Assembly (NCBI RefSeq): GCF_027213715.1
Contig: NZ_JAPWGM010000001.1
Coordinates: 682,001 to 746,000, forward strand
DNA: 64,000 nucleotides
DNA from: Pedobacter punctiformis
GTDB taxonomy: Bacteria > Bacteroidota > Bacteroidia > Sphingobacteriales > Sphingobacteriaceae
Direction: 5' to 3'
This document shows, piece after piece, positions 52,375-60,189 of this stretch; position 1 is the first letter of the stretch; each line of letters starts with the position of its first letter. The notes under the pieces are model-generated. The model did not search any database, had not been told where the DNA came from, and worked only from the letters and a program-made list of their open reading frames with translations. Made by a program: the position numbers and the translations under genes.

Positions 52375-52975
52375 ATTCTTTTAAATTAATAAAGTTTTGG
52401 GTTAAATGCGCTTTGTACAATTCCATATCGTTTATCACATCCGCATTTTTCTCTACATCATGAAAGTGGATTCCCGGAATAGGCTCCATCCCGGTAAATG
52501 CATTCATTCTGTGGAAGCCAAATAAAATACCCTGGTCTACACTGGTTTGATTAAAAAATTCGCCTGGCAATGTAAATGCCTCTTTTGGTGCATTCCATGA
52601 TGTCGTTACCATATATTTTCGACCATGCAACATGCCGCCTGTTCCATAATTTATTTTTGGATTTGCTGATGTACGGCCATCGCTGTGGTAAATTCCATTT
52701 TTATGCCCTTCACTAAAAACAACATCAATATATGCTTTAAACCCATGTGGCACTTGAAACCACCAAATTGGGGTATGATAAATTACAACATCGGCCCAAA
52801 CATATTTTTCAACTTCCTCTTTTGGATCGTAATCGTCGTTAATATTAGTAGTTTTAACTTCAAATTCTTCTAAGCCTGAAAAAAAATCTGCCGTTACACC
52901 TGCGATGGTTTCATTAAACCTTCCACCAGAGTGCTCAAATTTTTGTCCTCCATTAATGATGAATATCTTTGTCAT
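52346..52975 (-). CDS. NAD(P)H-dependent flavodoxin-fold oxidoreductase (MdaB-like)
   Basis: A 209-residue FMN/FAD-binding reductase. Seen: MTKIFIINGGQKFEHSGGRFNETIAG (phosphate-binding start), VIYHTPIWWFQVPHGFKAYIDVVF and GRKYMVTTSWNAPKEAF, the MdaB/YwqN-type pattern. It reduces quinones by two electrons. The frame is open 27 codons further upstream, but ATG 52975 gives the conserved start. It diverges from a LysR gene that probably regulates it and shares its last 29 bp with the quinol monooxygenase. Confidence 0.88.
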   Translation of the reverse strand: MTKIFIINGGQKFEHSGGRFNETIAGVTADFFSGLEEFEVKTTNINDDYDPKEEVEKYVWADVVIYHTPIWWFQVPHGFKAYIDVVFSEGHKNGIYHSDGRTSANPKINYGTGGMLHGRKYMVTTSWNAPKEAFTLPGEFFNQTSVDQGILFGFHRMNAFTGMEPIPGIHFHDVEKNADVINDMELYKAHLTQNFINLKEYEHLSDSNH

Positions 52976-53042
52976 ATCGTTTTCTTTTTTTGATAACACA
53001 AAATTACCACCGTATTTCTTATCATAAAAATAAGTTAAATCA

Positions 53043-53050
53043 TATCTTTG
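53043..53050 (+). promoter_or_regulatory. Candidate -7 box (TATCTTTG) before the LysR gene
   Basis: TATCTTTG matches TANNTTTG and lies 20 bp upstream of the LysR start. On the other strand CAAAATTA (52999-53006) gives a -7 box for the oxidoreductase, so the two divergent promoters are within about 45 bp. A LysR protein could bind between them. Confidence 0.45.
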
Positions 53051-53070
53051 TATCATAATTATAATAGCAC

Positions 53071-53979
53071 ATGGTCAATTTAGAATGGTACAGAAGTTTT
53101 AAGGCGATTTACAAAACCGGGACTTTAACAGGCGCCGCCGAAAGCCTTTTTATCTCGCAGCCGGGCGTGAGCTTACATTTAAGCTCGTTAGAAAGTTATG
53201 TGGGTTACAAATTATTTGAACGCACCGGGCGAAAAATGTTACCAACAGAAAAAGGTAAGGTATTATACAATTTTGTAACAGAACCTTTAAGCAAGTTGGA
53301 AGAAGCAGAAAAACATTTCCAAAAAAGTACAGAGAAACACACCCCAACCATCAGTGTAGGCATGTGTTTCGAAACGTTTCAAATTACCCTTGAGCAATAT
53401 ATTTCTACCCTTCCATTTAATGTGATTATCAAATTTGGAGAATATCCTGAAATGTTAGACCAATTGGATAAGGGCATTCTGGATTTAATTATTACTCCTC
53501 AAAAAGGCAATTCTCCTAATATTGAACACGAGGCTTTTTCGTCAGAAACCATTGTTCTGGTTGGTGGGAATGGAACCGATGATGAGGCCTTTAAAAAAAT
53601 TGTAAAGAAAAAAGATAGCTTCGCTATTGAGGAATGGTTAAAAAACCAGAAATGGTACGGAACTACCGGAGATATGGAACATTTGCTGCGCTTTTGGCAA
53701 TTAAATTTTGGTAAACATCCCGATTTCAGGCCTAATTATATTGTTCCAAATTTAAATTCTATTGTGCGTTGTCTTTCTGGCGGTAATGGTTTAGCCATTA
53801 TTCCAGATTTTTTATGCAAAAGAGAAGTGGATAAAGGCCAGATTAAAGTAATATGGGAAGGATCTGTTAAACTTAAAAATATCCTTTATTTTGGTTGCAG
53901 AAAGAAAACCCAATACTTAACGGAAATCGATTTAATTAAAAATTTATTTAAAAAAGTAATGGCCAGAATAGAAGGTTAA
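53071..53979 (+). CDS. LysR-family transcriptional regulator
   Basis: A 302-residue protein. The N-terminal winged helix-turn-helix (residues 1-63) shows EWYRSFKAIYKTGTLTGAAESLFISQPGVSLHLSSLESYVGYKLFERTGRKMLPTEKG. A periplasmic-binding-like effector domain follows, with SVGMCFETFQ near residue 92 and GGNGLAIIPDFL near residue 245. It is divergent from the flavodoxin-fold reductase and most likely controls that pair. The effector is unknown. Confidence 0.93.
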   Translation: MVNLEWYRSFKAIYKTGTLTGAAESLFISQPGVSLHLSSLESYVGYKLFERTGRKMLPTEKGKVLYNFVTEPLSKLEEAEKHFQKSTEKHTPTISVGMCFETFQITLEQYISTLPFNVIIKFGEYPEMLDQLDKGILDLIITPQKGNSPNIEHEAFSSETIVLVGGNGTDDEAFKKIVKKKDSFAIEEWLKNQKWYGTTGDMEHLLRFWQLNFGKHPDFRPNYIVPNLNSIVRCLSGGNGLAIIPDFLCKREVDKGQIKVIWEGSVKLKNILYFGCRKKTQYLTEIDLIKNLFKKVMARIEG

Positions 53980-54122
53980 CAATTTTTGATCGTCTGAAAT
54001 CTCTTTTAAAAAGCATTAAACATACATTTTGCCTATAAATTGATAAATTATTTAATAAAAACTTTAAAAGTTGTCCTATTTCCAAAAGTTCAGTTGTCAT
54101 TCGGTTTTAACAATTAAAATTA

Positions 54123-54593
54123 ATGAACATGAAACAGAGAATCAACCTACAAGAAAAAGGACAAGGTGCTTTTAAAGCAATGTTTGGTTTAGGCAGTTAT
54201 TTAGCAAAATCAACCATTAAAAAATCAATTTTAAATTTAATTTATTTCAGGGTATCTCAAATTAACGGTTGCGCTTATTGCCTGGATATGCATGCGAAGG
54301 ATTTGAGAGCAGAAGGTGAGACAGAGCAACGTTTATATGTATTAGATGCATGGCGGGAAGCCCCATTTTATTCGGAGCAGGAGCGTGCCGCATTGGCTTT
54401 TGCTGAATCGCTTACCAGAATTGAAGGCGGTTTAGTGCCTGATGTGATTTATGATGAGGCAAGCAAACATTTTTCTGAAGCAGAATTAATAGATTTGGCT
54501 ATGGCAATTGTTGCCATAAACGGTTGGAACAGAATAAACATTGCCTTTGGAGCCGCTGTTGGCACTTACCAAGTGGGCCAGTTTGGTGGTTAA
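54123..54593 (+). CDS. Carboxymuconolactone decarboxylase/AhpD-like protein
   Basis: A 156-residue alkylhydroperoxidase D-type protein. The redox motif is visible in GCAYCLDMHAKDLRAEG (Cys-x-x-Cys-x-x-x-His), near residues 51-57. The preceding RVSQINGCAY and the helix ERAALAFAESLT are typical of the family. It probably reduces peroxides or supports a peroxiredoxin. ATG 54123 is followed by another ATG at 54129. It lies 41 bp upstream of the YCII gene. Confidence 0.9.
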   Translation: MNMKQRINLQEKGQGAFKAMFGLGSYLAKSTIKKSILNLIYFRVSQINGCAYCLDMHAKDLRAEGETEQRLYVLDAWREAPFYSEQERAALAFAESLTRIEGGLVPDVIYDEASKHFSEAELIDLAMAIVAINGWNRINIAFGAAVGTYQVGQFGG

Positions 54594-54634
54594 CTTAATT
54601 CTTATTTCTATAACGGACTAAAAAATAAACGAAA

Positions 54635-54976
54635 ATGAAAGATTTCTTATTAATATTTAGAAATGATTATAAATCTACGTCCCAGCACTCGCCAGAAGAA
54701 CTCCAGGCCGTTACTAAACGTTGGATGGACTGGATTGGTGGTATTGCCGCACAAAATAAACTAACAGATAAAGGAAATCGCCTTGAACCTTCTGGAAAAG
54801 TAGTCCGTTCAAGCGAATTGATAACAGATGGACCTTATACCGAAACAAAAGAGTTTGTAGGTGGTTATATCGCCATTAAAGCGGCTTCTCTTGATGAGGC
54901 AACGGAAATAGCAAAAGAATGCCCGGGTTTAAGCATTGGTGCAACTGTAGAGGTTAGAGAAGTAAGCGTATTGTAA
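54635..54976 (+). CDS. YCII/DGPF-domain protein linked to ECF42
   Basis: A 113-residue YCII-related protein with the DGPF motif in DGPYTETKEFVGGYIAIKA (near residue 69). The N-terminal FLLIFRNDY and C-terminal SIGATVEVREV complete the ferredoxin-like fold. DGPF proteins are the established genomic partners of ECF42 sigma factors, one of which follows after 50 bp. Their molecular role is not settled. Confidence 0.9.
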   Translation: MKDFLLIFRNDYKSTSQHSPEELQAVTKRWMDWIGGIAAQNKLTDKGNRLEPSGKVVRSSELITDGPYTETKEFVGGYIAIKAASLDEATEIAKECPGLSIGATVEVREVSVL

Positions 54977-55026
54977 GCTAAAAATGATAAAGCCTTTGTA
55001 TTAAGTGCAGAGGCTTTATTTAAAAT

Positions 55027-56265
55027 ATGGAACAACAAGAATTTATCCCTCATTTATTCCGGACAGAGTACAGAAAAATAACTTCGGTGCTGTGCAAATT
55101 ATTCGGTATTGATCATATTGAAATTGCGGAAGATATTGCAAGCGATACATTTTTAATGGCCACAGAATTATGGAGCATCAAAGGTTTGCCGGAAAATCCT
55201 ACAGCCTGGCTTTATACCGTGGCAAAAAACAAAGCCAAAAATTATTTTAAGCATAATCAGATTTTCAGGGATAAAATTGTACAGCAGGTACAATACTCCA
55301 CTTCTGAGATCCATGAAATTGAAATCGATCTTTCTGAAAAAAACATTACCGATAGTCAGTTGCAAATGATGTTTGCGCTTTGCCACCCGGCAATTTCTAC
55401 TGAAGCACAAATTAGCTTATCCTTACGCATCCTTTGTGGTTTTGGCATTACTGAAATTGCAGATGCATTTTTAAGCAACAAGGAAACCATAAACAAACGC
55501 CTTTTCAGGGCAAAAGAAAAGTTGCGTATTGCGCAGGTAAAGATTGAGTTTCCGAAGGAAAAAGAAATAGACGAAAGACTGGAAACGGTATTAACTACGC
55601 TTTATTTATTGTTTAATGAGGGCTATTATTCTTCCAGTCAGGACACAAGCTTACGTAAAGACCTTTGTTTAGAAGCGATGCGGTTAACTTTTTTACTCGT
55701 CGAAAACAAACAGACCAATACGCCCCCGGTCAATGCCTTATTGTCATTAATGTGCTTCCACTCTTCAAGGTTCGAAGCCAGAACCGATCAGTATGGGGCT
55801 ACAATTTTATACCAGGATCAGGATAAATCACTTTGGAACGAAGAACTCATTAATAAAGGCAAATATTATTTAAGCGAAGCCTCTCAAGGCAACCGGGTTT
55901 CTAAATATCATCTGGAAGCAGGCATCGCTTACTGGCATACCCTTAAAACCGAAACTACTGAGAAATGGGAAAGCATTTTACAACTTTACAATCGGCTTTT
56001 ATTAATTGAGTATTCTCCAATAGCAGCACTAAACAGAACGTATGCACTTTCTAAAGCCAACGGGAATGCTGAAGCAATTATTGAAGCGGAAAAATTAAAA
56101 CTAACGGATAATCATTTGTATCATTCGCTGCTTGGCGAATTGTATCGGGGGGTGGATGCCACTAAAGCTATTTTACATTTCAAAACGGCTTTATCACTTG
56201 CTAAATCTCCGGCAGACAAAATGCTTATTTCAAATAAAATTCTGGATTTTGAAAAAAAAGCCTGA
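55027..56265 (+). CDS. ECF42-group sigma factor with C-terminal TPR extension
   Basis: A 412-residue protein. Region 2 is EIAEDIASDTFLMATELWSIKGLPENPTAWLYTVAKNKAKNYFK (about residues 35-78). Region 4 is ILCGFGITEIADAFLSNKETINKRLFRAKEKLR (about residues 130-170). The long extension (residues 185-412) has NEGYYSSS, LEAGIAYWHTLK and ALNRTYALSKANG-type TPR helices. This layout and the DGPF partner identify ECF42. These factors usually lack an anti-sigma factor, and the extension is needed for activity. Target genes are unknown. Confidence 0.9.
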   Translation: MEQQEFIPHLFRTEYRKITSVLCKLFGIDHIEIAEDIASDTFLMATELWSIKGLPENPTAWLYTVAKNKAKNYFKHNQIFRDKIVQQVQYSTSEIHEIEIDLSEKNITDSQLQMMFALCHPAISTEAQISLSLRILCGFGITEIADAFLSNKETINKRLFRAKEKLRIAQVKIEFPKEKEIDERLETVLTTLYLLFNEGYYSSSQDTSLRKDLCLEAMRLTFLLVENKQTNTPPVNALLSLMCFHSSRFEARTDQYGATILYQDQDKSLWNEELINKGKYYLSEASQGNRVSKYHLEAGIAYWHTLKTETTEKWESILQLYNRLLLIEYSPIAALNRTYALSKANGNAEAIIEAEKLKLTDNHLYHSLLGELYRGVDATKAILHFKTALSLAKSPADKMLISNKILDFEKKA

Positions 56266-56266
56266 C

Positions 56267-57436
56267 CTATTCTTCATCAAGTTTATGGCTGTACAAAAGT
56301 AAACCGAAAGGAATCTTTGGCTCTATAAAAGTAGATTTGGGGGGTAAGGTAACGTGCTTTTCTACCTGCCCGATTAACTGGTCTACACTCATAGGATAAA
56401 GACTAAACACCACTGCAGTTGGATTATTTTTTGCTTCGGTTAACATTTCCTCCCATCGATTGGTTGGGAAAGAATGTAAACAGGGATTTGTTGCAGGATT
56501 ATCAATACCAAACAGCGGCTGCAAAATTTTATGTTGTAAAATAGCAACATCGGTTTCCTGCTTAAGCATAGCTTTGTCTTCTTTTAAATCCAGCTGATAC
56601 CATACCCCATCAAAGCAAACACCAAAACAATGTTGCTTATTTGGCCGAAACGGGACATTACCGGGAATTGGTGAGATGTAAAAATACGTTTCAATCGCAC
56701 TAAATAATTCTGATTTCGACACTTTTTTTTCTGGAATAACAACGCGGTTAAATTCACTTATTTTAATCTGATCACTCGACACGTACAAAGCAGTAATCCA
56801 CTGTGGTTTAACCTTATGCAGTTCCTCTGCAGCAGCGAGTCGATGGTGCCCGTCGGCAACATAAACGCGGTTAACTTTTTGAAAAGCATTTTTAAACTTT
56901 AAGATAAAATTCACTTCATTAACTTTCCATAAACGATGTGCTATCCCACCGATTGAAAATATTTCTGCCTCCCTGCTTTTTACAATCTGCTCAATTAAAA
57001 CATTAATTTCAGCCTGTGGCCGATACGTTAATAATACCGGAGACCCCTCCAGGCCAATATCTTTCCTGTACTCGTGCAAACGGGCTTCCCTGTCTGCTAA
57101 AGTATTTTCATGGGTAATCATAGCACCATTAAGCAAATCCTGAATATCCGTCATTACCCAAACCCCATATTGCCTACCCTGGTTAATTTGCAGCTCGTAT
57201 ATATAAATTGCCGGTTCTTTTTCCTGATGATATAATCCCGAATCAATCAGTTCATTTAGGTTATCATCGTAAGTTTGAATGGTTCCCAAAACCAGTGAGC
57301 TACCCTTTTTGGGCACTAACATCCGTTTTATTTCAAGCATTTCTTCTCCTAGCCCAACTTCTGCATGCTCAATAAACCGGTTATTAATCCGGCTGCCATT
57401 AGGATGCAGAGCCTTGAATGCTTTTATATTTGCCAT
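56267..57436 (-). CDS. DUF1015 family protein
   Basis: A 389-residue protein matching DUF1015: NIKAFKALHPNG at the start, GTIQTYDDNLN and YIYELQINQGRQYGVWVMTDIQDLL, then KSREAEIFSIGGIAHRLWKV and VYVADGHHRLAAAEEL near residue 195. The ADGHHR segment resembles a metal or nucleotide site (ParB-like). The function is not established, but in many genomes it accompanies serine biosynthesis genes. Here it directly follows serC (20 bp). An expected serA is missing. Confidence 0.88.
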   Translation of the reverse strand: MANIKAFKALHPNGSRINNRFIEHAEVGLGEEMLEIKRMLVPKKGSSLVLGTIQTYDDNLNELIDSGLYHQEKEPAIYIYELQINQGRQYGVWVMTDIQDLLNGAMITHENTLADREARLHEYRKDIGLEGSPVLLTYRPQAEINVLIEQIVKSREAEIFSIGGIAHRLWKVNEVNFILKFKNAFQKVNRVYVADGHHRLAAAEELHKVKPQWITALYVSSDQIKISEFNRVVIPEKKVSKSELFSAIETYFYISPIPGNVPFRPNKQHCFGVCFDGVWYQLDLKEDKAMLKQETDVAILQHKILQPLFGIDNPATNPCLHSFPTNRWEEMLTEAKNNPTAVVFSLYPMSVDQLIGQVEKHVTLPPKSTFIEPKIPFGLLLYSHKLDEE

Positions 57437-57456
57437 GATTTAAGTTGTTTTTACGT

Positions 57457-58545
57457 TTATTGAGTTTGTAAGGCTTCAAATTCCTGCATTACTTTTACTA
57501 ATGCTTTAACGCTATGCAAAGGCAATGCATTGTACAGCGATGCCCTAAAACCACCAACCGTACGATAACCTTTAATCCCAACCATGCCCCTCTCTGAAGC
57601 AAACGCTAAAAAGTCCGATTCAATTTCAGGATTACGCATTCTAAAGGTAACATTCATTCGGGAACGGTGTGCTAAATTCGCATTACCAACAAACAAGGAA
57701 TTCCGATCAATTTCAGCATACAACATTTGCGCTTTCTTTTTGTTTTGAATCTCAATTCCCTCTACTCCGCCTTCATTTTTTAACCAAAGCAGGTTTAGCA
57801 TAGATACATAAATGGCGAATACCGGAGGCGTGTTAAACATACTTTGATTATCCCTATAAATGCGGTAATCAGACATAGATGGCACCTGATGTTTGACGCT
57901 GTCCAACAGATCATTTTTTACAATAACCAAAGTCATACCTGCAGGCCCCATATTTTTCTGGGCACCGGCATAAATCAGATCGAAGTCGCGGACATTAATT
58001 TTTCTGGAAAAAATATCAGATGACATATCGCAGATTAGCGGAACACCTGTATCATGAAAATCGAAAATTTCGGTTCCCTCAATTGTATTGTTAGAAGTAA
58101 CATGTAAATAGGCCGAAGCATGCTGTACATGGTAATGATCGGGGATATAAGCATAGTCTTTATCACGTGAAGAACCTACGATTTCAACATCGCCAAATAA
58201 ACGAGCTTCTTTAATTGCCTTTTGCGCAAAATATCCGGTATCCAAATAAGAAGCTATCGTTTTTCCCTGCAAAAAATTCATAGGGATCATTGAAAATTGT
58301 GTGCTGGCACCGCCCTGCAGACACAAAACCGAGTAATTCTTCGGCACATTGAGCAGTTCTCTAACCAATAACTGGGTTTTAAGCACAACTTCTTCAAATT
58401 CGGGAGACCGGTGAGAGACTTCCAGAATAGAAAGACCTGAATCATTCCAGTTTAAAACTGCATCAGCCGCTTGTTGCATTACTGAAGAAGGCAGAATACA
58501 AGGTCCTGCTCCAAAATTATGTTTCACTAAGGTTTGTACACTCAT
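57457..58545 (-). CDS. serC: Phosphoserine aminotransferase
   Basis: A 362-residue pyridoxal-phosphate enzyme that converts 3-phosphohydroxypyruvate to O-phosphoserine. The start KHNFGAGPCILPSSVM, the phosphate-binding LQGGASTQFSMIPMN and the Schiff-base lysine K197 in YAGAQKNMGPAG are visible. VGNANLAHRSRMNVTFRM and GYRTVGGFRASLYNALP end the protein. Its operon continues into a DUF1015 gene. It diverges from an Lrp/AsnC gene 316 bp upstream. Confidence 0.97.
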   Translation of the reverse strand: MSVQTLVKHNFGAGPCILPSSVMQQAADAVLNWNDSGLSILEVSHRSPEFEEVVLKTQLLVRELLNVPKNYSVLCLQGGASTQFSMIPMNFLQGKTIASYLDTGYFAQKAIKEARLFGDVEIVGSSRDKDYAYIPDHYHVQHASAYLHVTSNNTIEGTEIFDFHDTGVPLICDMSSDIFSRKINVRDFDLIYAGAQKNMGPAGMTLVIVKNDLLDSVKHQVPSMSDYRIYRDNQSMFNTPPVFAIYVSMLNLLWLKNEGGVEGIEIQNKKKAQMLYAEIDRNSLFVGNANLAHRSRMNVTFRMRNPEIESDFLAFASERGMVGIKGYRTVGGFRASLYNALPLHSVKALVKVMQEFEALQTQ

Positions 58546-58861
58546 ATTTGGTTAAAATTTACTCCGTAAATATCAGTGGTTTAAACATTTAAAGATTATA
58601 GACTCAAAATTTTGATTAAAAAAACTATTTTATGTCACTCCAACCTTTCGTTTATTTGGTTTAGAATTAATTCTTTTAATTTGCACAGAATTAAATTCTT
58701 TTTTACTCCGGCGTAAAGTGATATTTATTGTATAATTTACACTAAGAAAACAATCGGTTTTTGGATATTTTATTGCTTCACAATAAAGAAAATCTAATTT
58801 TTAGGTATATTTGAAAAGCCTTAAAAAAATGAAAAATAAACACTAAGTCAAACATCTATCT
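58546..58861. promoter_or_regulatory. 316-bp divergent intergenic region with two AGAATT palindromes
   Basis: No gene fits here. The region is AT-rich and separates serC from the Lrp/AsnC gene. Two palindromes share the half-site AGAATT: AGAATTAATTCT (58663-58674) and AGAATT-A-AATTCT (58687-58699), about 24 bp apart. A -7 box for the regulator, TATATTTG, lies at 58806-58813. These palindromes are reasonable operators for the adjacent Lrp/AsnC protein (inference). Confidence 0.55.
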
Positions 58862-59329
58862 ATGAGTGCTAATACATTGGATCAAACGGATATTGCCATA
58901 CTAAACCTTTTGCAAAAAGATGGATTAATGACCCAAAAAGAAATGAGTCATCAGCTTCAAAAAAGTATAACTTCAGTTGTAGAGCGGGTAAAAAAATTGA
59001 AAGAGGCTGGTTTTATTAAAAATACAGTGGCTTTGGTTAACATCCAAAAGATAAAGTCGCTTTTTATTGCTTTTCCACATATACAGCTTACCAATCATTC
59101 GGAAGAGGTATTGCGTCAGTTTGAATTGGAAGTTGTGAAATTGCCCGAGGTGATGGAGTGCTATCGGTTAACGGGTAATTTTGATTTCATGCTGAAAATG
59201 GTAATGCCGGATATGGTTTCCTACAATGAATTTTTGCAGGGAAAATTAAGATCACTCCCGCATGTGGGTAACATACAAAGCTTTTTAGCATTATCTGAAG
59301 TTAAACATCAAACCGCCTATCCTTTGTAA
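58862..59329 (+). CDS. Lrp/AsnC family transcriptional regulator
   Basis: A 155-residue protein. Residues 1-60 are the helix-turn-helix domain: DQTDIAILNLLQKDGLMTQKEMSHQLQKSITSVVERVKKLKEAGFI. The ligand-binding RAM domain follows (residues about 70-150), with VMECYRLTGNFDFMLKMVMPDMVSYNEFLQGKL. Such factors sense amino acids. It is divergent from serC, so serine-pathway control is plausible, with the palindromes between as candidate sites. Confidence 0.92.
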   Translation: MSANTLDQTDIAILNLLQKDGLMTQKEMSHQLQKSITSVVERVKKLKEAGFIKNTVALVNIQKIKSLFIAFPHIQLTNHSEEVLRQFELEVVKLPEVMECYRLTGNFDFMLKMVMPDMVSYNEFLQGKLRSLPHVGNIQSFLALSEVKHQTAYPL

Positions 59330-59347
59330 AGTTCAGATATTATAAAA

Positions 59348-59385
59348 AGGGGTCATTTAAATTTGGTTTAAATGACCCTTTTTTA
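59348..59385 (+). terminator. Rho-independent terminator of the Lrp/AsnC gene
   Basis: GGGTCATTTAAA (59350-59361) and TTTAAATGACCC (59367-59378) form a perfect 12-bp stem with a 5-nt loop, followed by a T-rich tract. It may also serve the convergent YeaQ-type gene. Confidence 0.88.
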
Positions 59386-59408
59386 TTTTTATTAACTGGC
59401 TGGAAGTT

Positions 59409-59651
59409 TTATTTTTTCTTCACCAAACTGATCAGAAAAAGAATTACCCATGCTCCACCTGCAGCAATTATAATTTGCCATAGCAAACCTCCGCCTCCGA
59501 TACCAAGCTTACCGGCTATCCAGCCGCCAACAACACCACCAACTATACCGGCAATAATGTTACCAAGCAAACCAAAGCCTGAGCCTTTCCAGAGCTGACC
59601 AGCCAACCAGCCTGATACTGCTCCGATTAAAAGAAACCAAAGAAAATCCAT
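59409..59651 (-). CDS. GlsB/YeaQ/YmgE-family stress membrane protein
   Basis: An 80-residue membrane protein with three helices and the Gly-rich family text: FLLIGAVSGWLAGQLWKGSGFGLLGNIIAGIVGGVVGGWIAGKLG and the late IIIAAGGAWVILFLI. The family is linked to envelope stress in several bacteria, but its mechanism is unknown. It ends with a Lys-rich tail (SLVKKK). It is convergent with the Lrp/AsnC gene. Confidence 0.92.
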   Translation of the reverse strand: MDFLWFLLIGAVSGWLAGQLWKGSGFGLLGNIIAGIVGGVVGGWIAGKLGIGGGGLLWQIIIAAGGAWVILFLISLVKKK

Positions 59652-59836
59652 AATTTTTTTATTAAATGTTTAGTTAATGTATAAATGAAATTAGCGATTT
59701 ATTTTAATAAAAATTCTTTTTATATGGATTAAATAATTGGTTTAAAAGCAAATTCGTGTGAGCAGATGGTTTAAAGTCAGCATACCCTTTTTCAAATATG
59801 TCTATAGATATCACATTTATAAAAGCATTTAAACCA

Positions 59837-59868
59837 AAAAAGCCTCAACTTTTTCAAGTTAAAGCTTT
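59837..59868 (-). terminator. Terminator of the first tRNA-Asp gene
   Basis: On the minus strand the stem AAAAGCTTTAACTT pairs with AAGTTGAGGCTTTT (14 pairs with two wobble pairs, 4-nt loop) and is followed by a T-tract. It is nearly identical to the hairpin at 63596-63627. Confidence 0.8.
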
Positions 59869-59872
59869 TGTT

Positions 59873-59946
59873 GCGGAATGGACGGGACTCGAACCCGCGA
59901 CCTCCTGCGTGACAGGCAGGCATTCTAACCAGCTGAACTACCACTC
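59873..59946 (-). tRNA. tRNA-Asp (GTC), first copy
   Basis: A 74-nt cloverleaf read on the minus strand. The acceptor is GGAGTGG with CCATTCC, the anticodon loop CTGTCAC gives GUC, and the T-loop is GGTTCGAGTCC. No CCA is encoded. A terminator follows at 59837-59868. A -7 box TATATTTG lies upstream (60000-59993), but no TTTG is placed at the usual distance. It is in direct repeat with the copy at 63632. Confidence 0.95.
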
Positions 59947-60189
59947 CTTTTGTTCTCCTTTAAAGTCAGAACCTCTTTCCCCTTTCGGGATTGCAAATAT
60001 AAAGACTATATTTTGTTTATTGCTATAGCAGGTCACAATTTCGCTGAAATTTATGTAACCTACTGAACCTCATTTCAAATGCTTTAATTAAATTTTCTGA
60101 AAGAAAGATTATTGGGAGTTGTTTTTAAAAAATTTCTCCCAATAAGACTTTAAGGTATTTTCCCATTTATTCAATAAGATGAGGAGCTT

